Part shown: positions 57,079 through 64,000 of the stretch, piece after piece
How positions within the stretch are numbered: position 1 is the first letter of the stretch
Layout: each line of letters opens with the position of its first letter
Assembly: GCF_026625705.1 (NCBI RefSeq)
Contig: NZ_CP113059.1
Location: 2,852,001 to 2,916,000 of the forward strand
DNA from: Pedobacter sp. SL55
Lineage (GTDB): Bacteria > Bacteroidota > Bacteroidia > Sphingobacteriales > Sphingobacteriaceae
Length of the DNA stretch: 64,000 nt
Direction of reading: 5' to 3'
Notes under the pieces: generated by a model
The model's input: only the letters and a program-made list of their open reading frames with translations
Databases searched by the model: none
What the model was told of the DNA's origin: nothing
Made by a program: the position numbers and the translations under genes

Positions 57079-57788
57079 TGGAGAATACTTTATTTGAAGC
57101 ACCAGAATATCCTATTTTAGCCAAGTTTAAAGCCTGCATCATTTTGTTTGTAAAGCAGGCCGTTGTATTGCTATTAATGCTGTTGCTTATCCGTATTGCA
57201 GAAATAGGCTACTATTATTTTTCGCAGCAGCTGCATGGCAATTCAACCTCCTTAATTGCCGATGGTATTTTTTCTAGCTTCATTTATTTCTTAAAATCTT
57301 TACCAATTTTGTTAATCCCTTATGTTGTAATTTTCTTTTCAAATATTGGAAACCTAGCGCTTAAAATTCTCAATTACATCTTATTTGCGCTTTACCTTTT
57401 AGTAGAGTTGCTCTTGGCTAAATATTTTTTCGAAATTAAAAAGTTAATGGGCGAAATCCTGCCTATCAATGAGGATATTGCTATAACAAAATGGTTTTCG
57501 TTAAATTATTACTGGCTGAGTGGTGTAATTTTGGTTTTGGTACTGTTTTGGTTTTTACTTAAAACGGCACGGAAGCTCATTTTTATAGAAACAGTATCAG
57601 CATTTTTGGTGCTTGCAGCTGGGTTGTTGATGTTGTTTTTTGGTGTTTCTGCACTACCAGAAGAAGAGAAAAGTGTTTTATTTCGAATTAAAGTTCCCAA
57701 ATCTGCCTATCTCTTAGAAAAAACTTACGCCTTTTATTTTGAGGAAGAACCCGAAGTGGATATTTACAAAGAGAACTATATTGATTAA
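57078..57788 (+). CDS. Hypothetical multi-pass membrane protein of the exopolysaccharide operon
   Basis: The ATG overlaps the last base of the glycosyltransferase stop, which indicates tight coupling. The 236-residue protein has about five membrane segments (ILFVKQAVVLLLMLLLIRIA, IYFLKSLPILLIPYVVIFF, ILNYILFALYLLVELLLA, LSGVILVLVLFWFLL, AFLVLAAGLLMLFFGV) and a short hydrophilic tail. I recognise no family. By position it is likely a partner subunit of the synthase, or a small accessory like those of cellulose and PNAG systems. Confidence 0.7.
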   Translation: MENTLFEAPEYPILAKFKACIILFVKQAVVLLLMLLLIRIAEIGYYYFSQQLHGNSTSLIADGIFSSFIYFLKSLPILLIPYVVIFFSNIGNLALKILNYILFALYLLVELLLAKYFFEIKKLMGEILPINEDIAITKWFSLNYYWLSGVILVLVLFWFLLKTARKLIFIETVSAFLVLAAGLLMLFFGVSALPEEEKSVLFRIKVPKSAYLLEKTYAFYFEEEPEVDIYKENYID

Positions 57789-57846
57789 TTGTATTTTGAT
57801 TTTTATGTTTGGTTTGGCATTAAATCAAGTGAAATGTTGGGTTTTT

Positions 57847-59016
57847 TTAATGTTTGTGAGACTTTAGTTCTTCTCTATACCTTTCTAAAATGTTTTCAAT
57901 CATAGGTTTATAAAATTCCCAGAAAAAACTGATCCTCTCGGCAGCAACATCGTCATTGTAAAAAAGATTTCTAAAGTAACTGATGCCTTTAAAGTAAGAG
58001 CCTCCCTGCGAAATGGGATTATCTGCATAATCGCCACAGAAATAGAAAAACTTATAATCTTTTTCGTAGTGCGCTATAATTGCTGGAAATTGAGGAGGTA
58101 TATTATTGTTTGCTAATATTTCTAGCCCTTTTTTATTGGTTTTGATGTCGTAAAACGATACTATTTTATTGGTCCTAGAAGTTTGTACCACATCAAACCA
58201 AAATGGATATTTAATACGCTTTGGAATTTGATAGGTTTGCCGTTCTTTTTTGGCCGTTACAATTAGCGGAATTTCAGAAACCAAGTGCGTTACATATTCT
58301 AGTATCACAATTTTATCTTCTTTGTTTACCAATGCAATTCCCGATTTTTTAAATGGCCATTGGTTATGGTTTTGCAATTTATATTTATCAATTAGCCACC
58401 TGGGTATTTCTCTGTTTTGCGTGGTGTCAAAAGAATCGAAGTATTTCCCAACCCATCCGGTCCATTTTATTTTAAAAGTTTGCTCAAAATCTTTCGCTAC
58501 ATTTTCGGGGGTAGGCGTAGCAAAAGTGTTAAACTCGGTAATTATAAGCTTCTTTTTTGCTTTCATTTTTTTAAGGAAAAGCATATCTTGAGCAGATAGG
58601 CCGCCATACAAAAGTCTTTGCCTTTCTATGATGTTTTTCTCTAGGTACCATTCTTTAGAGTACACCCCGTACGTATCGGTAAAGTAGGCCATTTCTGCAT
58701 TTTGGCTTAATCTTTCTAAGCCTTTTTCAGAAAATCTCTCCAAGCCTTTTAAATCAAATTTTCGGTTTTTATTGGGGAAAAAACCAAAATAATCTTTCTT
58801 AAGCTCATACAGATCTGTAGATGTTTTGCCATACTTGTTATTTCTTAAAATCCAGTTTAACGAAGCATGCTCTTGTCCGCTGGTAAACAATATCGTTTTG
58901 TCTACAATGGCAATGGTTAACTTTTTTTTAGGCCAAACTAGCCAAGTAAGAAACATCCAAATGGGTGCGCCAATAATAAGATAAAACAGCAATTTGCTAA
59001 TAGGTATCTTCTTCAT
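57847..59016 (-). CDS. Membrane-anchored periplasmic protein of unknown family (exopolysaccharide locus)
   Basis: One N-terminal membrane helix (about 8-28) holds a 360-residue periplasmic part. Visible landmarks are TIAIVDKTILF, EHASLNWILRNNKYG, KDYFGFFPNKNR, GGLSAQDMLFLKKMKAKKKLIITEFNTF, KWTGWVGKYFDS and the end SFFWEFYKPMIENILERY. Alternating strands and helices suggest an alpha/beta fold, but I recognise no family or catalytic motif. It is three bases downstream of the YaiO-like export gene and faces the synthase operon tail-to-tail. A glycan-modifying or -guiding function in the periplasm, like PgaB in PNAG systems, is a hypothesis. Confidence 0.65.
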   Translation of the reverse strand: MKKIPISKLLFYLIIGAPIWMFLTWLVWPKKKLTIAIVDKTILFTSGQEHASLNWILRNNKYGKTSTDLYELKKDYFGFFPNKNRKFDLKGLERFSEKGLERLSQNAEMAYFTDTYGVYSKEWYLEKNIIERQRLLYGGLSAQDMLFLKKMKAKKKLIITEFNTFATPTPENVAKDFEQTFKIKWTGWVGKYFDSFDTTQNREIPRWLIDKYKLQNHNQWPFKKSGIALVNKEDKIVILEYVTHLVSEIPLIVTAKKERQTYQIPKRIKYPFWFDVVQTSRTNKIVSFYDIKTNKKGLEILANNNIPPQFPAIIAHYEKDYKFFYFCGDYADNPISQGGSYFKGISYFRNLFYNDDVAAERISFFWEFYKPMIENILERYREELKSHKH

Positions 59017-59019
59017 TAC

Positions 59020-60266
59020 TTAAAAGCGTTTGTTTAGCGTAAAGTTTATACCTATTTGGTTGCCCCAAGTATTCGACGCAAATTGTTCGTAGTACCAAAG
59101 CACATTTGTAGCTAAAGAAGTGTTGGTAAAAATATCTCTTGCGTAACTTAAACCCAGTTTGTAAGATTTGTAATTTAGTGCTTGGTTAATATTACGTACG
59201 CGGTCATCAGGAGAAATTCCAGTTCCAATTTGAACGCCGGCAAAATTAAAACGATCGGAAAAATAGTATCTAGCGCTTAACGTAACCGAGTTAGCCGGCA
59301 CCTTAGCGCTTACCGAAATGTAAGATTGTAAGTTAAAATGCCAATTTTTAACATATTTGCCAAGTCCTATTACCGCCAAAGTAACCTGTATCGAATCAAA
59401 GTTCAAATATCTAAAGCCAGTTTCTGCATCAAAATTTTTAGGAAAAACATAATATAAAGATGCACCTGTTCTAAATTTCGGAAATATGGCAGCGTTTGAA
59501 TATCCGAAGCCCACGTAGGCATTTATTTTTTTTGAGATGATTGGGTAGGCTTCAATTTCTCCCTGTAAACCCTCTTTTTTAAATCTATTGCTGTAAATTA
59601 ATCTCCCTGTAAGAGGTCCAAAACTGGTTTTTCTGGTATAATCTAAGGTGGTGTAATGCCAAGGGTCATCAAAACGCTTATCGAAATAAACATATTCGTA
59701 GCCTAAACTGACGATATTGGTAGTATATTCTTTTCTTAAAAGACGGTAATAGTTTTTTACGGAATCTTGTTGCGGATTAGCTTTGAGGTAGTTTTTCAAC
59801 AACGCCAATGCTTGCCTTTGCTCGTTTAAGGCGCTTAGTGCTTTTGTTTTTTTACCAATAACTCTGCGGAGTTAGGCGTATAAAGCAAGCCTTGTTTGGC
59901 ATGGTCTAAAGCTCTACCAAAGTTTTGGTTCCAATATTCTACATCAAAAATGGCCGAATACGCTTCTTCAATTTGTTTGCCTTTGGCAATTACTTGATTA
60001 AATTGCAACCTAGCGCTATCTAAATTTCCGTTCCAAGTATAAACTCTGCCTAATAATAGGCGTACATCTGCGTAATTTAGGTCTTTTTCTAAGGCTAGCT
60101 TTAATAGTTCAATTGTTTTAGGGTAATTGCTTTTGTCTTTAGGTAGTTCTCTAGCTTTATTATAAAGCTCATCGGCTGTTAAATTGCTTTTATCTTGTGC
60201 AAAAATATAGTTGGCGAATAGTAGTAGTAAACAAAAATTGAATGAGATCAATCTAATCATTTTCAT
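59020..60266 (-). CDS. TPR plus YaiO-family outer-membrane barrel protein (frameshifted)
   Basis: A signal peptide (about 1-23) leads to TPR helices (about 28-160; LYNKARELPKDKSNYPKTIELLKLALEKD, YADVRLLLGRVYTWNG) and then a beta-barrel of about 220 residues with alternating strands ending TWGNQIGINFTLNKRF. TPR plus barrel is the layout of PgaA/BcsC-type glycan exporters, though this barrel is YaiO-like and smaller. The frame breaks at the T-run 59847-59853 (plus strand): one added base gives LLVKKTKALSALNEQRQALALLK, a smooth TPR join. It probably exports the polymer made by the convergent GT2 operon. Confidence 0.82.
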
Positions 60267-60491
60267 AAGTTAGGCTAGTCAATTTGCATACCAACAAATA
60301 TAATTGCAATATTTATTTTTAAATGGCTGTAATTGTAGTGAATAGCTATATTCTTTAAAGCTCTGCTTATAAAGTAAAAACTTCAATAAAAGAAACTGGG
60401 TAAATTGCAGGGAAAAAAATCTACAGTTTGCGTCTATGAACTTCAAAATTTTATATTTTTATAAGCTTATGTTTAGTTGTTTTAGTAATTG

Positions 60492-61166
60492 ATGATGGAG
60501 TTTTTAGCAAATTTAAAATTAGAAGAAAAGTTAAAAGCCCTTAGTGCTTATGCTGATGATTTTCCAATTCCAATTATTGTGCACCATGTGCCAGATTTTA
60601 GCGTGGTTTACATGAATAAAATTGGATTAGATATTTTAGGGGTAAACCTAGCCGAGTTGCAAACCATAGATCCGAAAGAATATGTGGCACGTTATTTTAA
60701 TACGGAAGATGATGCTGAAACTTCCCCAAAAATTCATGATCGGGTAACTGACAGCGCTTCGCAACCGTCTTCTTATTTTCAGCAAGTAAAATCTAAAACT
60801 GGCGAATGGCGTTTGTACGCCAGCAATACTTCGGTTTTTTTAACGGACGAAGATGGAAATGCCACCCATGTGATTACTACCGCTAGTCCTTTAGATCCAG
60901 AACACCACATTACCATTAAAATAAATAGGTTAATGGACGATATACGGTTTTTACGTAATAATGCGATGGTGTTTGCTAAATTATCTGTCCGAGAAATAGA
61001 AATTTTAAAACTTATGGCTTTAGGTTTGAGTTCTATCGAAATTGCCGAGCAACTTTTTATTGCCCTATCAACAGTAGATACCCATAGGCGAAATATTAGG
61101 CAAAAACTAGCGCTTAAAAACAATTATGATGCGGTAAAATTTGCCCAGGCCTTTAATTTGGTTTAG
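60492..61166 (+). CDS. PAS-domain LuxR-family transcriptional regulator
   Basis: This protein of about 224 residues has a PAS-like sensor domain (about 20-140; PIPIIVHHVPDFSVVYMNKIGLDILG, then EWRLYASNTSVFLTDEDG) and a C-terminal LuxR/GerE helix-turn-helix (LSVREIEILKLMALGLSSIEIAEQLFIALSTVDTHRRNIRQKL). ATG at 60492 or 60495 is the start. It is divergent from the YaiO-like operon and could control it. The signal bound by PAS is unknown. It ends four bases inside the convergent serine-hydrolase gene. Confidence 0.9.
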   Translation: MMEFLANLKLEEKLKALSAYADDFPIPIIVHHVPDFSVVYMNKIGLDILGVNLAELQTIDPKEYVARYFNTEDDAETSPKIHDRVTDSASQPSSYFQQVKSKTGEWRLYASNTSVFLTDEDGNATHVITTASPLDPEHHITIKINRLMDDIRFLRNNAMVFAKLSVREIEILKLMALGLSSIEIAEQLFIALSTVDTHRRNIRQKLALKNNYDAVKFAQAFNLV

Positions 61167-62290
61167 TTTTTAATTAAGTTTTCGTAAAGTATACCTAAGG
61201 TTTCTCTGGTAATTGCTCTAAAACCTTTTTCCATTTTTCCGTTTGCCCCGTTGGTAATCATTACAAAACCAAATTTCTTTTTCGGATCAAAAAACATAGC
61301 ACTGTACAAACCGTAAGCCGAGCCGGTATGACCTACCAACTGAACGCCATCAATCATATTGTTCGTATTCAACAAAGCTAATCCATAGCCTTCTTCGTCG
61401 CTAAGTGCGGTTTGCATTTGTTTAGCACTTTTTTTGGAGATGATTTTTGTACTTCCCGATTTTCCATAGTTCATGTGCATCATCATGTATTTGGCTAAAT
61501 CTACGGCTGATATTTTCATTCCGCCAGTTGGCGATAAGATAGGAGTGCTATGGCCTAATTGGTACTTGCTTAGCTCTTCACGACGTGGGGCATAAGCTGC
61601 TTCCGCTAATTTGAAGCTTTTATTTTCGTATTCGTACAATGGTACAAAGCGCTCATGGTCTAAAGAATCAACACAATAACCACCGTAAAGGTTCAATGGC
61701 GAAAGAATGTGTTGTTTAACATAATTATCATAACGTTTTCCAGTAATGCGTTCTATTACTGCACCAACCATATTAAAGTTAAGGTTGCAATATAAATAGC
61801 TGATGCCAGGCGCTTTGTCTGTATAGCACTTAGCCCAATTTTCGTTTTTAGCGGGATTAATTACATCTAAATTAAAATAGCCTTGACTATCATTAATGCT
61901 AGATGTGTGAGACAACACCATTCTCAACGTAATAACCGTTTCGGGATATTTCGGGTTTCTAATCTTAAAACCTACTAAGTCGCTAAAATCATCATCTAAA
62001 GACAGTTTTTTTGCTTCTGCCAATTGCATTATCGAAGTTGCTGCAAAAGATTTAGAGATAGAAGCAATCCTAAAAATATCAGTATTTGTTAACTTCGTAT
62101 TGTTTTCGATGCTCTTATGCCCAAAAGAATGGTTGTAAATCAATTGGTTGTTTTTTACTACCGCTACGGCTAATCCCACCACTTCCATCTTTTTCATCAA
62201 GTCGGTAATTTGGGCTTCTGTTTTTTCAAATTGGGCAAAACAGTTGATAAAAATAGATAGGAAAATTAATGTAAGTATTAGCTTTTTCAT
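61163..62290 (-). CDS. Serine hydrolase of the class C beta-lactamase-like family
   Basis: This 375-residue secreted enzyme (signal peptide about 1-20, ending NCFAQ) has the penicillin-binding fold triad: SxxK at Ser77-Lys80 (SISK), YxN at Tyr167-Asn169 (YCN) and HTG near 318 (GHTGSAYG). It hydrolyses an ester or amide, for example a D-amino peptide or lipid ester. True antibiotic resistance is not implied, as most chromosomal relatives in Bacteroidota are peptidases or esterases. It is monocistronic. Confidence 0.92.
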   Translation of the reverse strand: MKKLILTLIFLSIFINCFAQFEKTEAQITDLMKKMEVVGLAVAVVKNNQLIYNHSFGHKSIENNTKLTNTDIFRIASISKSFAATSIMQLAEAKKLSLDDDFSDLVGFKIRNPKYPETVITLRMVLSHTSSINDSQGYFNLDVINPAKNENWAKCYTDKAPGISYLYCNLNFNMVGAVIERITGKRYDNYVKQHILSPLNLYGGYCVDSLDHERFVPLYEYENKSFKLAEAAYAPRREELSKYQLGHSTPILSPTGGMKISAVDLAKYMMMHMNYGKSGSTKIISKKSAKQMQTALSDEEGYGLALLNTNNMIDGVQLVGHTGSAYGLYSAMFFDPKKKFGFVMITNGANGKMEKGFRAITRETLGILYENLIKN

Positions 62291-62647
62291 TAAATAATGC
62301 GTTTGGGTTGAGTAAAAAATGTGGTTAAGCTAAGATACTATTATTTAGTTTAAGAAACATCTCTAAAAAGGAAGAGAGCAGATAACCATGATAGAATGCA
62401 TGGTCTTTAAGTTTTTAAAATATTCGGCGTTATTCCTGTAACTTATTGTTTACAACCATTAATTTGGGAACGATTGCACAGTTATTTTCGGCTGTTTAGT
62501 TCGTTTACTGCCTTAAACTCTGTAGACTTGTTAGAGGATAGTGCTGCGGGTTATGCGTTTTGAGTTGCGGGTTCGAAGGAATTTTAAAAGTGCTCGTAAT
62601 ACATCACAGTTAACTTACAGCTTAAACAACCATTTATAAATACACAC
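62291..62647. other. Intergenic region between divergent genes
   Basis: No gene is seen in 357 bases. It should contain the promoters for the serine hydrolase (minus) and GH28 gene (plus). I see no hairpin of note. Confidence 0.4.
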
Positions 62648-64000
62648 ATGAACATGAAGAAAATTATTGCTTCAATACTAGCACTCGCTATTGCTTTACC
62701 AATGATTTCGAGGGCGCAAAAAGAGGCTAAAAAAGCTTATTCTTTTAGCAACCTGCCAGTAGTAGCTCAAACATCTTTTAAAAAGGATACTTTTAATATT
62801 ATAAACTACGGCGCTAAAAGCGATGGCATAACCTTAATTACCAAAAGTATTAACGATGCCATTGTTGCCTGCAATAAAAAAGGCGGTGGCGTGGTGTTGG
62901 TACCAAAAGGCTTGTGGATTACCGGACCTGTTGAGCTAAAAAGTAACGTGAACTTGCATTTGCAGGCTAATGCTATTTTGCAGTTTACCAGAGATTTTAG
63001 TCAATATCCATTAGTAAAAAGCAATTGGGAAGGCTTGCCGCAAATGCGCAACCAATCGCCGTTATGGGCCGTTAACCAAACCAATATTGCGATTACAGGT
63101 TTGGGCATTGTAGATGGTGGCGGCGATGCTTGGCGAATGGTAAAAAAGAGCAAACTAACCGAAAGCCAGTGGAAAAACCTAGTAGCTTCGGGCGGGGTGT
63201 TAAGCGATGATCAAAAAACTTGGTATCCTTCGGCAGCAAGCTTGGCGGGTTCTAAAATTAAGGGAAATCCTGGTGAGGTAAGGGCAGATAAAACTGCTGA
63301 TTATTACAACGGTATCAAAGACTTTTTCCGCCCCAATTTGTTGGTGTTTACCTCTTGTAAAAAAGTGTTGCTAGAAGGAGTTACTTTTCAAAATTCGGCA
63401 GCTTGGAACCTTCATCCATTAATGTGTGAAGATGTAACCATTAGAAATGTGTACGCAAAAAACCCTTGGTACGCTCAAAATGGCGATGGTTTAGATATCG
63501 AATCTTGTAAAAATGTATTGGTAGAAAATAGCACTTTTGATGTAGGCGATGATGGTATCTGTATTAAATCTGGTCGCGATGCTTGGGGCCGTAAACGTGC
63601 TATGCCAACAGAAAATGTGATCATTAGAAATAGTACGGTTTACCATGCGCATGGTGGTTTTGTAATAGGCAGCGAAATGAGTGGCGGCGCTAAAAATATC
63701 TTCGTTTCTGATTGTACTTTTATTGGTACCGATATTGGCTTGCGTTTTAAAACTACTAGAGGTAGGGGTGGTGTAGTAGAAAATATCCATATTAAAGATA
63801 TCAGCATGATGGATATCCCGGGAGAAGCTATTTTGTTTGATATGTATTATGCTGCGGTAGATCCAATTGCGTTGGTAGGCGATAAACGCGATGCACCTAA
63901 AGTAGAGTTGTTGCCAGTAACTGAAGAAACACCAGTGTTTAAAGATTTCTTTATCGATAATGTGGTTTGTGATGGTGCAGAAAAAGCAATTTTTGTTCGT
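62648..64000 (+). CDS. Glycoside hydrolase family 28 (polygalacturonase-like), 3' end outside window
   Basis: At least 451 residues of a right-handed beta-helix enzyme are present; the frame is open to the window end. A signal peptide (about 1-23, ending SRAQK) is followed by the GH28 start FNIINYGAKSDGITL. Catalytic motifs: NGD at 278-280, DD at 301-302 (VGDDGICIKSG), a variant of the GHG motif (HGGFVIGSE) and RFK in place of RIK. It should hydrolyse galacturonide or a related rhamnogalacturonan linkage in the periplasm. The complete size and downstream neighbours are unknown. Confidence 0.92.
   Translation, partial: MNMKKIIASILALAIALPMISRAQKEAKKAYSFSNLPVVAQTSFKKDTFNIINYGAKSDGITLITKSINDAIVACNKKGGGVVLVPKGLWITGPVELKSNVNLHLQANAILQFTRDFSQYPLVKSNWEGLPQMRNQSPLWAVNQTNIAITGLGIVDGGGDAWRMVKKSKLTESQWKNLVASGGVLSDDQKTWYPSAASLAGSKIKGNPGEVRADKTADYYNGIKDFFRPNLLVFTSCKKVLLEGVTFQNSAAWNLHPLMCEDVTIRNVYAKNPWYAQNGDGLDIESCKNVLVENSTFDVGDDGICIKSGRDAWGRKRAMPTENVIIRNSTVYHAHGGFVIGSEMSGGAKNIFVSDCTFIGTDIGLRFKTTRGRGGVVENIHIKDISMMDIPGEAILFDMYYAAVDPIALVGDKRDAPKVELLPVTEETPVFKDFFIDNVVCDGAEKAIFVR

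Noticed and set aside
61163..62290. Beta-lactamase resistance gene
   Set aside because: The SxxK, YxN and HTG motifs fit the broad serine-hydrolase family. There is no mobile element or resistance context, so antibiotic hydrolysis is not supported.

Overview
The window looks like the chromosome of a Bacteroidota bacterium of the Sphingobacteriaceae type (Pedobacter-like). Evidence: a FecR/SusC/SusD nutrient-uptake locus, type IX secretion (T9SS) sorting domains and a T9SS plug protein, HYC_CC_PP, DUF3347 and DUF2147 proteins, a YfiT-type DinB protein, weak ribosome binding sites, AT-rich intergenic DNA and many short palindromic repeats. I see no tRNA, rRNA, CRISPR array, insertion sequence or prophage.

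Layout. (1) 35-18286: a polysaccharide/glycoside utilisation locus with FecR anti-sigma factor, SusC receptor, SusD lipoprotein, BNR-propeller protein, a PQQ-type sugar dehydrogenase with a cytochrome c domain, a divergent Nramp-fold transporter, an SDR-like protein, a dihydrodipicolinate-synthase-family lyase, a secreted propeller protein, a GH20 hexosaminidase and a Tat-type Gfo/Idh/MocA oxidoreductase. It reads as one co-directional pathway: bind, cleave, oxidise, import and split an amino-sugar- or uronate-like substrate. (2) 18417-31374: a T9SS-sorted NHL protein, EVE protein, cation:proton antiporter, thioesterase, a three-gene phosphodiester-glycosidase cluster behind a very AT-rich leader, YfiT, T9SS plug, a second Gfo/Idh/MocA protein and an ABC-F ATPase. 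(3) 31708-40536: a two-component system divergent from an outer-membrane barrel protein, with three direct repeats at 11-bp spacing between them; an AsmA protein; an Rrf2 regulator and a target oxidoreductase that share an operator. (4) 40741-49839: a copper/heavy-metal efflux operon (HYC_CC_PP, HMA protein, CusA, TolC, two CusB-type adaptors, DUF3347) with palindromic repeats at nearly every junction, some read into coding sequence. (5) 49990-53690: VOC protein, a photolyase-like protein with unusual domain order, DUF2147, YCF48-like propeller. (6) 54090-61166: a candidate exopolysaccharide synthesis and export locus (response regulator, HEAT protein, processive GT2 synthase, membrane protein, unknown anchored protein, TPR plus YaiO barrel) next to a PAS-LuxR regulator. 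(7) A serine hydrolase, and the start of a GH28 enzyme that runs off the window.

Important caveat: about ten genes are broken by one-base indels, mostly in short homopolymers, while protein similarity continues in the next frame. The commonest explanation is uncorrected long-read sequencing error, so I annotate these as single genes and give the place of each break. The breaks in cusA are harder to explain this way, because repeat DNA with two in-frame stop codons lies in the gene.
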